64,000 nucleotides of DNA from Enterobacter sp. Ag1. Lineage in GTDB: Bacteria; Pseudomonadota; Gammaproteobacteria; Enterobacterales; Enterobacteriaceae. The notes under the pieces are model-generated. The model ran no database searches and was not told where the DNA came from. It worked only from the letters and a program-made list of their open reading frames with translations. The translations under genes were made by a program, and so were the position numbers. The stretch is taken from contig AKXM01000031.1 of the NCBI GenBank assembly GCA_000277545.1, forward strand, positions 62,001-126,000. The letters run 5' to 3'. Of the stretch, positions 1 to 8,540 are shown piece after piece (position 1 is the stretch's first letter; every line of letters starts with the position of its first letter).

Positions 1-57
1 CCGAACCCAGCGAAAGCTAAGTCGGATAATATCAACGTAAACTCAGCGAGAAAAGTA

Positions 58-1007
58 ATGAAAATACTGGTGGTTGGGGCAGGTGCAATCGGGGGTTATT
101 ACGGCGCAAGGCTGATTCAGGCCGGCGCTGACGTGACTTTTCTCGTTCGGCCAAAACGGGCTGAGCTGCTGGCAAAGCAAGGGCTACGGCTGGAAAGCAG
201 TTTGGGCGATTTTAACGCCCCGGTTAACGCAGTCACCCGGGAGAGCCTCCGGCCGGACTACGATCTGATTTTGCTCAGTTGCAAAACGTACGATCTGCAG
301 GCGGCTATCGAGGACATTACGCCCGCAGTTGGCCCTTCTACCGCCATTTTGCCTTTCCTCAATGGCCTCTCGGTTTACGACGAGCTTGACGCTCGCTTTG
401 GCCGCGACCGGGTGCTCGGCGGCGCGGCTTATATTGCCACCACGCTTAACGCCAACGGCGAGATCAAACAAATGGGTGCGGCGGATCAAGTTGTTGTCGG
501 CGCGAGATCGCCCGCAACGCTTGATGTAGCAAAAGCGGTTTACGCGCTTTTAGCCTCTTCCGCAGGCGCACGCGCCCTGTCAGATAACATTATGCAGGCG
601 CTCTGGAACAAATGGGTGATGCTGGCTTCCGGCGCGTTAATGAACTGCCTGATGCGTGGCACGGTGGGAGATATCATGGCGACACGGGACGGAGAGGCGC
701 TGATGAAACAGGCGATTTCGGAGAGCCTGAGCGTCGCCGCAGCGGAAGGCTATGCGCTGCCGCAGACGGAAATCACCAGCATCGAAAACGCCTGCTGGAT
801 CCACAATCCGCCTGGGCCGCCTCGATGAGGCGCGACATTGCCAGCAACGCGCCACGCCTGGAAGGTGATGCCATCGTCGGCGATATGATTACCCGCGCCA
901 CTCGACACGGCCTGAACGTCCCCCTTTATCGGGCTGCGTACTGCCATCTCCAGGTTTACGCCCACCAGCACACGCCAGGCGCGGCGGCCCAGCAGCCGTT
1001 CAAATAA
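58..1007 (+). pseudogene. Ketopantoate reductase (PanE/ApbA) family, frameshifted
   Basis: The first 240 or so codons encode a PanE/ApbA-family NADPH-dependent 2-ketoacid reductase: an N-terminal Rossmann fold (GAGAIGG at residues 7-13) followed by the helical C-terminal domain. The frame opened at 58 stops at 828. The family's C-terminal end (WAASMRRDI, then EGDAIVGDMITRA) continues in the next frame to a stop at 1007. The break lies near 785-800. The full span is 950 bp, one base short of 317 codons, so a single-base deletion fits. The AraC gene starts 10 bp downstream, suggesting co-transcription. A sequencing error is possible; otherwise the enzyme is inactivated. The true substrate is unknown because many PanE paralogs do not act on ketopantoate. 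Confidence 0.82.
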
Positions 1008-1016
1008 CGAGGTCAT

Positions 1017-1865
1017 ATGGAGCTTCTCGCCAACGAGTGGACACAGTTCGTCGCGGCGCCGTCGCAGGGGCTCCAGGGCCTGCACGCCCATTTTAATAAG
1101 CACCGCTACGAGCGCCACTCCCACGATTACTTTGTGATCGGCACTATGGACGTCGGGGCCTCTAAAGTGGGGCTGGGCCGCGGCTCGATTATCGCGCCTG
1201 CCGGCAGTGCGATGATCGTGAATCCGGGGGATGCCCACGACGGCAGCGTTTATTCCGAGCAGGGCTACACCTACAGCATGCTCTACGTCCAGCCCTGGGT
1301 TGTGGACGGCATTGCCCACGAGCTGGAACTGGATCCCGGCCACGGACTGTGCTTCACCAGCCCGATCCTGAGCGATCCTGATATCGTCGCCAGGCTGCAA
1401 ACGCTACACCGCACGCTGTTTCAATCGCAGGATAACTTAGCGCTGGAAGTGCTGCTGATTGACGCGTTGAAGCCGCTGCTAAGCCGCTATTCCACCCGCC
1501 GGTTTACGCCGCAGGAAGAACGCCGCGAGCCGCGAATTGCCAAAGTCCGCGACCTGATTCATGCCAGCTTTGCCTCCCCGCTAACCACGGAAGATATGGC
1601 GCAGGCATCCGGCCTGAGCCGGGTTCGGCTGAACCAACTATTTCGCGCCGCTTATGGCCTGTCGCTGCACGCCTACCTCAACAGAGTCCGCATGGACTCC
1701 GCCAGGCAAATGCTCCGCGCGGGCCAACCTGCTTCGGACGTCGCCACCGCCGTTGGCCTGTTCGATCAAAGCCATTTGATTCGCCGCTTCAAAGGCTGCT
1801 TCGGCATCACGCCCGCACAATTTGTTAGCGCACACTTTTCAAATATCCAATACCGCCGCCGCTGA
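1017..1865 (+). CDS. AraC-family transcriptional regulator
   Basis: This 282-residue protein has an AraC-type cupin-like sensory half (residues 1-150, with HSHDYFVIG near 34-42 and GDAHDGS near 79) and a C-terminal double helix-turn-helix of about 100 residues (TTEDMAQASGLSRVRLNQLF, then the SHLIRRFKGCFGITPAQF signature). The ATG at 1017 has a GAGGT Shine-Dalgarno sequence 8 bp upstream and sits 10 bp after the broken reductase gene. An MFS transporter follows in the same direction 50 bp downstream. A regulator flanked by a reductase and an exporter suggests control of a small-molecule resistance or catabolic unit. The inducer is not predictable. It is intact although both neighbours carry lesions. 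Confidence 0.88.
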   Translation: MELLANEWTQFVAAPSQGLQGLHAHFNKHRYERHSHDYFVIGTMDVGASKVGLGRGSIIAPAGSAMIVNPGDAHDGSVYSEQGYTYSMLYVQPWVVDGIAHELELDPGHGLCFTSPILSDPDIVARLQTLHRTLFQSQDNLALEVLLIDALKPLLSRYSTRRFTPQEERREPRIAKVRDLIHASFASPLTTEDMAQASGLSRVRLNQLFRAAYGLSLHAYLNRVRMDSARQMLRAGQPASDVATAVGLFDQSHLIRRFKGCFGITPAQFVSAHFSNIQYRRR

Positions 1866-1915
1866 CCTTTTCATACTCCTGCGTTTTAAGGTTCTTACTT
1901 TCTTCGGAGCAGAGT

Positions 1916-1975
1916 ATGTCTCATTCCACGGATTCACCGTCCGTCAGCCAGGCCAGCGCGCGAGTGTCCGCCTGA
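1916..1975 (+). other. Aborted leader of the MFS gene (in-frame TGA)
   Basis: An ATG at 1916 with a good Shine-Dalgarno sequence (CGGAG about 8 bp upstream) is in frame with the MFS gene at 1979. After 19 codons of a Ser-rich hydrophilic stretch, typical of an MFS N-terminus, it meets TGA at 1973-1975. The next in-frame ATG follows one codon later. This looks like a nonsense change in the original N-terminal tail, with possible reinitiation at 1979. Alternatively it is a genuine short upstream ORF. Confidence 0.5.
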
Positions 1976-1978
1976 GTC

Positions 1979-3289
1979 ATGATTGTGATTGGCGCGGGAA
2001 GCGTGCTGTCGTCGCTAGACCTGTTTGTCGTTAACCTCGCTTTCCCGGCTATTCGCGATAGCTTTGCCGGGGCCACTAACCAGGCGCTGTCCTGGGTGAT
2101 CAGCGCGTATTCCATTGCCTTCGCTGCGTTTCTGGTGCCCGCAGGCCGAATAGCGGATATTTACGGCCGCAAGCGTATCTTCAAGGCAGGTCTGGCGGTG
2201 TTTTCGGTGGCGAGCATAGCCTGTGCTTTTGCCCCGGATGTTATCTCGCTGATTTGCGCTCGGGGCCTGAAAGGCATTGGCGCAGCGCTGATGATCCCCA
2301 CTAGTCTGGGGCTGCTGCTGGCGGCGTACCCAAAAGAGCGCCATAAGCAAATGGTAGGGATCTGGGCCGCTACCGGCTCAGTTGCCGCCGCGCTTGGCCC
2401 AATGCTCGGCGGGGCGCTGGTGAATATCGACTGGCGATTGATCTTCCTGATCAACCTGCCGGTGGCAATCCCGACGCTGTGGCTGAGCAAGCACCTGACG
2501 GAAACGGAGGTCGTAAAGAGCCGTTTCCCGGATATTCTCGGCTCGCTAATGCTGGTTGCGGGGCTTGCGCTGCTGGTGGCCGGGATCTCCTGGGCCAGCG
2601 ACTGGGGCTTCGCCAGCGCCAGGCTATGGACGGTGTTGGGCGGGGCGTTCGTCTTCCTGACGCTGTTCGTTCGTCGCTGCCTGACGCAGCCCGCCCCGGC
2701 GCTAAACCTGCGGGTATTCCGCGTGCCTGCGTTTACCCTGGCCACGCTGGGCATGGCCTTTTTCTACATGGGATTTGCCATCATGCTGCTGGGCGGTAGC
2801 CTGTATCTGACCCAGGTCTGGCACTGGCCGACCATCGAGGCAGGCGCCGCTTTTGGCCTCGGCCCTGGCACCGCCGTTGTCGCGGCGTTGATCGCAGGCA
2901 AAACGGGGGTCTCCCCTAAAAAACTCACCATCGCCGCCGGTATTTTGTATGTGATAGCCGGCCTCTGGTGGTACAGCGCCCTTAGCGCCGAACCGGACTA
3001 TCTGCTGGCCTATCTGCCTGCGCTGGTGCTGACCGGAGCCGGAGCGGGTATCGGCCAGACGGGGTTTATCGCAGGCGGTACGGCGGCGCTCCCGGCGCAG
3101 CAATATGCCACCGGCACCGGGATCATTAACACCTCACGGCAAATTGGGGCCGCCATAGGCGTGGCGGTGTTTGTGGCCGTGTCCGGCAGCGCCGTTGCCA
3201 GCGAGCAGTACCACACCGCGTGGCTGCTGATGTCACTCTTCGGGCTTATCGCCTCGCTGTCAGCGCTGCTGCTAAGCGCGAAGCGGTAG
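1979..3289 (+). CDS. MFS drug/small-molecule exporter (DHA2-like)
   Basis: This 436-residue, strongly hydrophobic protein belongs to the major facilitator superfamily. Residues 1-70 give the first helices with motif D1 (LDLFVVNLAFPAI), motif A is GRIADIYGRKR around residue 50, and motif C-like glycines follow. The helix count appears to be 12-14, as in QacA/EmrB-type proton-coupled exporters. The frame-derived ATG at 1979 has a poor ribosome site. A better start at 1916 is separated from it by an in-frame TGA, so translation may be reduced or depend on reinitiation. It lies just downstream of the AraC gene. Substrate unknown. Confidence 0.8.
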   Translation: MIVIGAGSVLSSLDLFVVNLAFPAIRDSFAGATNQALSWVISAYSIAFAAFLVPAGRIADIYGRKRIFKAGLAVFSVASIACAFAPDVISLICARGLKGIGAALMIPTSLGLLLAAYPKERHKQMVGIWAATGSVAAALGPMLGGALVNIDWRLIFLINLPVAIPTLWLSKHLTETEVVKSRFPDILGSLMLVAGLALLVAGISWASDWGFASARLWTVLGGAFVFLTLFVRRCLTQPAPALNLRVFRVPAFTLATLGMAFFYMGFAIMLLGGSLYLTQVWHWPTIEAGAAFGLGPGTAVVAALIAGKTGVSPKKLTIAAGILYVIAGLWWYSALSAEPDYLLAYLPALVLTGAGAGIGQTGFIAGGTAALPAQQYATGTGIINTSRQIGAAIGVAVFVAVSGSAVASEQYHTAWLLMSLFGLIASLSALLLSAKR

Positions 3290-3292
3290 CGC

Positions 3293-4324
3293 TTATTTTT
3301 CCAGTAAGCCCAGGCGAATAAAACTTTCGGCGGTGGCCACAATCGCTTCTTCCGGGGAACGCGGTGCCCAGCCGAGCAGGTTCACCGCTTTCGCGTTGGT
3401 CACGTTCATGTCCACGCCCAGCAGAGTCAGCGATCCTTTCATGCCCGGATTTTTGTGCGCAGCCAGGCGCACCATCCAGTCGGGCAGCGCGAGGGTAGCG
3501 ACTTTGCTGGCGGCTTCGCCGAGGTGTTTACGCAGGATTTTCGCCACCTCAACCATCAGCAGGCTGTGGCCGGAGCTGGCAAGGAAGCGCTCGCCGTTGG
3601 CGGCAGGGTGCGTCATCGCCAGCCAATGCAAATCGGCCACGTCGCGCACATCCACAAAACAAGAGTTGATGTTCGGATTGCCTTTTTGCCCATCCAGCAT
3701 GTTTTTCACCAGCCGCGTGGAATGGGAAAAATCAGGCCCCAATACCGGCCCCATTACCGCCACCGGGTTCACCGCCGACAGCTCCAGGCCACGCCCTTCT
3801 TTCTCCACAAAGTCCCAGGCGGCTTTTTCCGCCAGCGTTTTCGATTTTTGATAGGGCCACACTTTGCCGGACACATCGCTCCAGTCCGTTTCATCAAACG
3901 GGCGGCGATGGGTTGCCGGGTGCCCGACGCCAACGGCCCCAAAGGCTGAGGTGAGGACGACGCGCTTAACCCCGGCAAAGCTTGCGGCGCGGAGCACTCG
4001 CAGGTTGCCGTCCACCGCAGGTTTGATCCAGTCCTCGTCGGTGGCGTGGTTGCCGGAAGGCGTCGGCGATGCGCCATGCATCACATAACGGCACCCGGCC
4101 ATCGCTTCAGCCCAGCCTTCATCCGCCATTAAATCAGCGATGAAAAAGGAGAGGCGCTCCCCGGGCTCACAGCCGCCCTCTTTCAGGTTTTGGAGCACTT
4201 CTGCTTTGCGGTCAGCGGAACGTACGGTGGTGCGAACTTCATAGCCTTTTGCCAGCAGGGTAATGATGCAGTGCTGGGCAATAAATCCGGTTCCACCGGT
4301 AACTAATACAATATCTTTTGTCAT
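3293..4324 (-). CDS. NAD(P)-dependent short-chain reductase/epimerase (DFR-like)
   Basis: This 343-residue protein has an extended-SDR Rossmann fold: TGGTGFIA at residues 9-16 and the catalytic YxxxK at Tyr158/Lys162, with a Ser in VLTSAFG near 126. Similarity is to the dihydroflavonol-4-reductase-like group, which reduces aldehydes or ketones with NADPH. I start it at 4324 (MTKDIV), with AGAGGA upstream, rather than at the further upstream in-frame codon. It is divergent from an AraC regulator that begins 120 bp away, a typical regulator-target pair. The last codons lie 3 bp from the convergent MFS stop. The physiological substrate is not inferable. Confidence 0.85.
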   Translation of the reverse strand: MTKDIVLVTGGTGFIAQHCIITLLAKGYEVRTTVRSADRKAEVLQNLKEGGCEPGERLSFFIADLMADEGWAEAMAGCRYVMHGASPTPSGNHATDEDWIKPAVDGNLRVLRAASFAGVKRVVLTSAFGAVGVGHPATHRRPFDETDWSDVSGKVWPYQKSKTLAEKAAWDFVEKEGRGLELSAVNPVAVMGPVLGPDFSHSTRLVKNMLDGQKGNPNINSCFVDVRDVADLHWLAMTHPAANGERFLASSGHSLLMVEVAKILRKHLGEAASKVATLALPDWMVRLAAHKNPGMKGSLTLLGVDMNVTNAKAVNLLGWAPRSPEEAIVATAESFIRLGLLEK

Positions 4325-4444
4325 GCTTTGGTCCTCTGTGGCCTGGCAAGCAGGCGGCATACGTTCACTTGCTGCGCAGAATAAAGCCGGTCAGCTGGAT
4401 TTTGAATGCTTGATAGTCCGTTCTACTTGCGCGATAGTACGGAA

Positions 4445-5371
4445 ATGCACACCGATCCTTTTTCTGAAATCCTCAAATTTGCCGACGCCGAGTCGCTGGT
4501 CACCGGCGGCTTTACCGCGGGCGGCGACTGGGCGCTTCACTTCCCACCTCCGGACAAAATTAAGTTCTTCGCCATCGTCAAAGGCAGTTGCTGGGTGATG
4601 CTCGAAGGCCAAGCGGAACCGATTTATTTTTGCACCGGCGATGTCGGCCTGCTGAATGCCAGGCGGGCGTTTATTGTCGCCAGTTCACCAGAGATCAAAC
4701 CGGTCGATGCGATGAGCGTTTTTAAGGCCGGGGAGCGGAATTACGCCGCTCTGGGAGAAGGGAAAGAGTTTGAGTATATGGGCGGCCACGTCCTGCTGGA
4801 TCCGCATCGCGGGCAGATGCTTGCTCAGGTGTTGCCGCAGTGGATTCACATCCCGGCCGCATCCCCGCAGGCGGCGTCTTTCCGCTGGCTGCTCGATCAG
4901 CTGATTGCGGAAAGAGAAACGGCCCAGCCCGGCACCCAGCTCGCCTCCGCGCAGCTTTCGCAGTTGCTGTTTATTCAGATCCTTCGTGCCCATTTGCAAA
5001 CCAGCAGTTCGCTTCCGGCAGGTTTGCTACGCGCATTGGGAGATGCCCGCCTAGCCCCGGCGCTGCAGCTTATCCACGCCAACCCGGCTCGGAGCTGGCG
5101 CCTGGAAGATCTCGCCCAAGCCTGTGCGATGTCGCGCACCACATTTGCGGAGTATTTCCGTAACGTATCGGGCATTACGCCTGTGGCTTATCTTACCCAG
5201 TGGCGTATGCGGCTGGCGGAGAAAGCACTGCGCGAGCAGGCAGACCAAATTGCCATGGTGGCCCAGTCCCTCGGCTACACCTCCGAAAGCGCTTTTAGCA
5301 ACGCCTTTAAGCGCGAAACCGGGCTGTCACCCAAAGCCTGGCGTAACGCCGCTCGCAACACGGTAAGTTGA
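4445..5371 (+). CDS. AraC-family regulator with cupin sensor domain
   Basis: This 308-residue protein has an N-terminal cupin of the AraC cupin_6 type (FFAIVKGSCWVML near residue 40, then the CTGDVGLLN turn) and a C-terminal AraC double helix-turn-helix (WRLEDLAQACAMSRTTFAEY, YLTQWRMRLAEKAL, GYTSESAFSNAFKRETGLSP). I prefer ATG 4445 (MHTDPF), although an in-frame ATG exists at 4406. It is transcribed away from the reductase gene and probably controls it, as is usual for this family next to redox genes. The gene ends just before a hairpin shared with the convergent phosphatase gene. Confidence 0.87.
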   Translation: MHTDPFSEILKFADAESLVTGGFTAGGDWALHFPPPDKIKFFAIVKGSCWVMLEGQAEPIYFCTGDVGLLNARRAFIVASSPEIKPVDAMSVFKAGERNYAALGEGKEFEYMGGHVLLDPHRGQMLAQVLPQWIHIPAASPQAASFRWLLDQLIAERETAQPGTQLASAQLSQLLFIQILRAHLQTSSSLPAGLLRALGDARLAPALQLIHANPARSWRLEDLAQACAMSRTTFAEYFRNVSGITPVAYLTQWRMRLAEKALREQADQIAMVAQSLGYTSESAFSNAFKRETGLSPKAWRNAARNTVS

Positions 5372-5374
5372 GAA

Positions 5375-5405
5375 TAAAAAAACGCCGCACAGTGGCGGCG
5401 TTCAA
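5375..5405 (-). terminator. Hairpin terminator between convergent genes
   Basis: An 8-bp stem, AACGCCGC/GCGGCGTT, with a short loop (5381-5402). On the minus strand it is followed by a run of T residues (from the A-rich 5374-5382), so it best terminates the phosphatase transcript. It can also stop the AraC transcript less efficiently. Confidence 0.7.
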
Positions 5406-5501
5406 ACCGCCCTAACGTGGACCACTTTTATTTAGCAGTTAAAAACCGTATTTCAGTACAACAAATAAACCATCACCAAACTTAAACAGCCTCAAGAATG
5501 T

Positions 5502-6116
5502 CTATCTGATGTCACGCAGATGAGTCGCAATCCCCCATTTGGCCAGGCTGATACATTCCCCTTCAATATCCACGATGCTATAACTGCAGTTTTGATGTCC
5601 ATATTGTCTGAGATCGTCGGTAATTAAAGCGCCTTTCAATTGCCAGAGGACAATTTCCAAAGCATGGCCGTGAGTCACAATAATCACCGTGTCGTTCCGG
5701 TGGCGTTCATTCAAATCGTTCAGGCAGGAAAACAGGCGGCGACTAACGTTATCCAGGCACTCCCCTTCAGGAGTCACCCGATGTGGCTCGCCCGATAGCA
5801 GGGTATTAAACAGCTCGGGATGTGTTTTTTGCGCCTCGATAACATTTAGCCCCTGGAGTGGGCCAAAATCACGTTCCTGTAGACGTTCATCCACGGTTGT
5901 CTGGCTGCGCAATTCACTGGCCAGCACATTAGCCGTGCCCTGTGCACGCAGCGCCGGTGACGTATAAATATGGGGGACGGATAAATCGGCCAACTCGGCA
6001 GCCAGCGCAAAGCTCTGCCGGAGCCCCCGCGCCGTGAGCTGGCTTTCCAGCCTTCCCTGAATAATCCCCTGTTGATTCCCCTCACTTTCGCCATGCCGTA
6101 CCAGAATTGCCCGCAC
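5502..6116 (-). CDS. Histidine phosphatase superfamily protein
   Basis: This 204-residue protein is of the phosphoglycerate-mutase-like histidine phosphatase family. The phosphohistidine motif is VRHGE (His8), the acid is in ERDFG near residue 82, and the second histidine is in THGH (His149). Length and motifs match the cofactor-independent broad-specificity phosphatases (GpmB/CobC-like). It acts in the cytoplasm on small phosphoesters; the substrate is not defined. It is divergent from the ArsR-type gene, and the 66-bp gap contains tandem palindromes that could let the regulator control both directions. E. coli has no such gene at this spot. Confidence 0.85.
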   Translation of the reverse strand: MRAILVRHGESEGNQQGIIQGRLESQLTARGLRQSFALAAELADLSVPHIYTSPALRAQGTANVLASELRSQTTVDERLQERDFGPLQGLNVIEAQKTHPELFNTLLSGEPHRVTPEGECLDNVSRRLFSCLNDLNERHRNDTVIIVTHGHALEIVLWQLKGALITDDLRQYGHQNCSYSIVDIEGECISLAKWGIATHLRDIR

Positions 6117-6141
6117 GCTCTTTCCTTTGTTGAAAATTTAA

Positions 6142-6173
6142 TTTAGCATTTACTAAATTTAGAGTTATCTAAA
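6142..6173 (+). promoter_or_regulatory. Tandem 16-bp palindromes, probable TgaV/YgaV operator
   Basis: Two directly abutting 16-bp sites have the same form, TTTAG-N6-CTAAA (6142-6157 and 6158-6173), just upstream of the ArsR-type gene. ArsR-family repressors bind such AT-rich inverted repeats, and E. coli YgaV is known to be autoregulatory. The sites fill the divergent promoter region. Confidence 0.7.
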
Positions 6174-6182
6174 GTAAAAATC

Positions 6183-6485
6183 ATGACACCTGAACTTTCC
6201 CAGCTTCAGTCCAGTGCGGACGAAGCCGCCAAATTGCTAAAAGCCATGAGTAATCCCCGGCGTTTGCTGATCCTCTGCCTGCTGCTCGACTCCCCAGGCA
6301 CCGGGGCCGGAGAACTTGCCGCCGCCGCAGGATTGAGCCCCTCAGCGACCTCCCAGCATCTGGCGAAAATGAAGGATGAAGGGCTCATAGCGCACCAGCG
6401 TAATGCTCAGCGTGTGCTCTATTTCATCAAAAATAGCGCGGTACGCGAAGTGATCGCGACGCTGAAAACCATTTACTGCCCCTGA
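6183..6485 (+). CDS. ygaV: ArsR/SmtB-family repressor, YgaV (TgaV)
   Basis: This 100-residue winged-helix protein has the ArsR core ([20 protein letters not shown] and [20 protein letters not shown]). E. coli YgaV is a redox and tributyltin-responsive autoregulator, also linked to sulfide signalling, that controls ygaVP. The gene lies 8 bp before the rhodanese gene, the same operon order as in E. coli. I see no classical CxC metal site in the recognition helix, fitting a redox rather than metal sensor. Tandem palindromes at 6142-6173 are the likely binding sites. Confidence 0.9.
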   Translation: MTPELSQLQSSADEAAKLLKAMSNPRRLLILCLLLDSPGTGAGELAAAAGLSPSATSQHLAKMKDEGLIAHQRNAQRVLYFIKNSAVREVIATLKTIYCP

Positions 6486-6493
6486 GGAACATC

Positions 6494-7018
6494 ATGACTA
6501 TTTCATCCATCTTGCCAGAAGAAGCGAAAAAGCTCATTGCCGGCGGTGCCGCGCTGATCGACATCCGCGAACCGGATGAACATGCCCGTGAGAACATTCC
6601 AGAGGCGCATCTGATGCCGCTTTCCGCCATTGAAAACGGCGCCAGGCTGGGGCCGCTAGATCCTCACGACGTGGTGATTTTCCACTGTCAGTCCGGAATG
6701 CGTTCTTCTCAGCATGCCCAAAAGCTGGCGGCGCTTGCCGAACCGGCCCAGGTCATGCTGCTGGCCGGGGGCCTCGAAGCATGGAAAAAAGGCGGGCAGG
6801 AGATTCTGGCGGATAAAAGCCAGCCTCTGCCAATCATGCGGCAGGTACAAATTGTGGCGGGGACGTTAATCCTGCTTGGGGTCGTGCTCGGGTACAGCGT
6901 TAATAGCGGATTTTTCCTGCTTTCCGGCTTTGTTGGAGCAGGTTTGTTGTTCGCAGGTATCAGCGGATTTTGCGGTATGGCACGTCTACTGGCCTGGCTG
7001 CCGTGGAACCGGCGCTAG
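6494..7018 (+). CDS. ygaP: Membrane-anchored rhodanese (thiosulfate sulfurtransferase) YgaP
   Basis: This 174-residue protein has a rhodanese domain (residues 1-110) with active-site loop FHCQSGMRS (Cys65), followed by two C-terminal membrane helices (about residues 118-165) that anchor it in the inner membrane. It transfers sulfane sulfur to thiol or cyanide acceptors. E. coli YgaP has the same layout and can be S-nitrosylated. It is co-transcribed with ygaV (8-bp gap). The length equals that of the E. coli protein, and no lesion is visible. Confidence 0.93.
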   Translation: MTISSILPEEAKKLIAGGAALIDIREPDEHARENIPEAHLMPLSAIENGARLGPLDPHDVVIFHCQSGMRSSQHAQKLAALAEPAQVMLLAGGLEAWKKGGQEILADKSQPLPIMRQVQIVAGTLILLGVVLGYSVNSGFFLLSGFVGAGLLFAGISGFCGMARLLAWLPWNRR

Positions 7019-7108
7019 CGTATCTTACTTTATCCGCCTCGATTTCTGATCTATGGTTATCAGGCGGCAAAACCGCATTAAATTCCCTTAGCATTCAGAG
7101 GTTTTTCT

Positions 7109-7288
7109 ATGTTCAAACCAGGTGATGTGGTGCAGCCCAAACAGGGCGGCCCTAAGCTACAGGTGGTTGAGGTTCAGGGAGAAGATTTGATTTGCGTCCC
7201 GGCCGCGACCTTAGGTGCGGATCAACTGACGCTGAAAGCAGATTCGGTTTCGCTGTACCAGGAAGAAGGCGATTTCGGCGTTTGCTAA
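7109..7288 (+). CDS. Small DUF2158/YodC-like protein
   Basis: This 59-codon ORF starts at ATG 7109, with CAGAGG about 7 bp upstream, and ends at TAA 7286. The product begins MFKPGDVVQPKQGGPKLQVV, matching the start of the DUF2158 (YodC-like) small-protein family, whose members carry the pattern (K)PGDVV-x-LKSGGP. The function of the family is unknown. A strong hairpin terminator follows directly, arguing for a real transcription unit. E. coli has no equivalent between ygaP and alaE. Confidence 0.78.
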   Translation: MFKPGDVVQPKQGGPKLQVVEVQGEDLICVPAATLGADQLTLKADSVSLYQEEGDFGVC

Positions 7289-7298
7289 GCAACAAAAA

Positions 7299-7330
7299 AC
7301 GGCGTGAGGTTAATCACGCCGTTCTTCTCA
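7299..7330 (+). terminator. Rho-independent terminator after the YodC-like gene
   Basis: A perfect 9-bp stem, ACGGCGTGA/TCACGCCGT (7299-7307 and 7314-7322), with a 6-nt loop, followed by TCTTCTC. Confidence 0.8.
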
Positions 7331-7400
7331 ATAAAAGTGCCCCTATCCTTGTCGTCGCCATTCATAAACAACCGGGCACGGCGGCAATCCAGGCCAGCAA

Positions 7401-7688
7401 TCAATAGCCCTTCTCATAACCCGCAAAGAAACATCGAACCACAACGTCCGCGTTGACCTCTTTCAGAAAGTCAGCCACAGACTCTTTATCCAGCTGATAG
7501 CGGCGAGTTAACACCCCGGCTTCCCAGGCTGCACGCTGGCGATCGCCGGTCTGCTCGGCCATATGGTGAGTAAAGCCCAGCACAAAGCCGCGTTTGTAAT
7601 CCGCGCAGAAACGCTCCACGTTAACTGCGCTGTCGGCCTGTCGGGCTTTCATTCCGGCCATCAGGCCCTTACCAAAATGGTTATCCAT
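7401..7688 (-). CDS. DUF2623 protein, YghW-like
   Basis: This 95-residue acidic/aromatic protein closely resembles E. coli YghW (DUF2623): it opens [15 protein letters not shown] and contains the conserved [12 protein letters not shown] and [11 protein letters not shown] stretches. The function of the family is unknown; there is no signal peptide or membrane helix. The start ATG (7688) has an AGGAG site (GATGAGGAGTCGCTG). In E. coli yghW is elsewhere in the genome, so its position here between ygaP and alaE is a local difference. Confidence 0.8.
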   Translation of the reverse strand: MDNHFGKGLMAGMKARQADSAVNVERFCADYKRGFVLGFTHHMAEQTGDRQRAAWEAGVLTRRYQLDKESVADFLKEVNADVVVRCFFAGYEKGY

Positions 7689-8039
7689 CAGCGACTCCTC
7701 ATCACTCGCTATATAAATAATTATATAACGATTCTAAGCGCGATGGATATCCCTAAAACCCGGAGTTTTTGGGGGATGTTGTGCATTAAGACGTAATTAA
7801 ATCATCTCGTTGATAATCAATAAGAAATTAAAAACGGAACCACAAAATCAGGAAATGCCAGCGGCAAAGTGTGTTTCAACGCACTTTATCGACAAAAAAC
7901 CTATAAATAAAAATTTATAGCTAATTGATGAAAACATTGCAGTGACATACTCTACGCCCAGTGATTTACATGTTTTATAACACCAATAATTAACCATAAA
8001 AGTAGCGCAAGCGACTACTTTTAAACCGGAGTCAACATT
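7689..8039. other. AT-rich intergenic region upstream of alaE with three hairpins
   Basis: No gene is supported in these 351 bp. It holds three inverted repeats: 7867-7887 (AAGTGTG/CGCACTT), the perfect palindrome CTATAAAT-AAAA-ATTTATAG at 7901-7920, and 7998-8022 (AAAAGTAG plus inner CGC/GCG, closing CTACTTTT). The last lies 17 nt before the alaE start codon and ends in a T run, resembling a terminator or attenuator stem. The E. coli gene is induced by L-alanine through Lrp, and the AT richness fits Lrp/H-NS-type control. Confidence 0.6.
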
Positions 8040-8495
8040 ATGTTTTCCCCTGAGTCACGCTTACGCCATGCCGCCGCAGATATTTTTGCAATGGTAGTGT
8101 ATTGCTCGGTAGTGAACATGATGATTGAGATCTTCCTCTCAGGCATGACCTTCGAGCAGTCGCTCTCTTCCCGCCTGGTCGCCGTGCCGGTCAACATTAT
8201 TATCGCCTGGCCCTATGGCTTCTACCGCGATGCCTTTATGCGTACCGCGCGCCGCATGACCCCGGCGAGCTGGGCGAAAAACCTGGCTGACGTGCTGGCT
8301 TATGTGACTTTCCAGTCCCCGGTTTACGTGCTGATTTTATGGAGCGTTGGCGCTGACTGGCACCAGATTGTGGCTGCCGTGACCTCTAACCTGTTGGTGT
8401 CGATGATGATGGGTGCCGCTTACGGCTACTTCCTGGATTTCTGCCGCCGACTGTTTCGCGTCAGCGGCCAGATGGGCGTGAAAGCGGGCGCCTGA
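8040..8495 (+). CDS. alaE: L-alanine exporter AlaE
   Basis: This 151-residue inner-membrane protein has four predicted helices (about 10-32, 46-62, 86-104, 112-135) and very high similarity to E. coli AlaE (YgaW), which exports L-alanine and protects against dipeptide-derived alanine overload. The start ATG has CCGGAGT 9 bp upstream. It is a monocistronic unit with a hairpin downstream (8513-8533). In E. coli stpA lies just upstream; here it does not, the space being taken by the small YodC-like and YghW-like genes. No lesions. Confidence 0.95.
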   Translation: MFSPESRLRHAAADIFAMVVYCSVVNMMIEIFLSGMTFEQSLSSRLVAVPVNIIIAWPYGFYRDAFMRTARRMTPASWAKNLADVLAYVTFQSPVYVLILWSVGADWHQIVAAVTSNLLVSMMMGAAYGYFLDFCRRLFRVSGQMGVKAGA

Positions 8496-8512
8496 GTCCC
8501 GACATGCAAAGG

Positions 8513-8540
8513 CGACTGGCCTGAAGCCAGTCGTTCACTT
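8513..8540 (+). terminator. Hairpin between convergent alaE and ygaC
   Basis: Perfect 8-bp stem CGACTGGC/GCCAGTCG (8513-8520, 8526-8533) with loop CTGAA. The following T run is weak (TTCACTTATT), so termination may be partial or shared by both genes. Confidence 0.6.
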
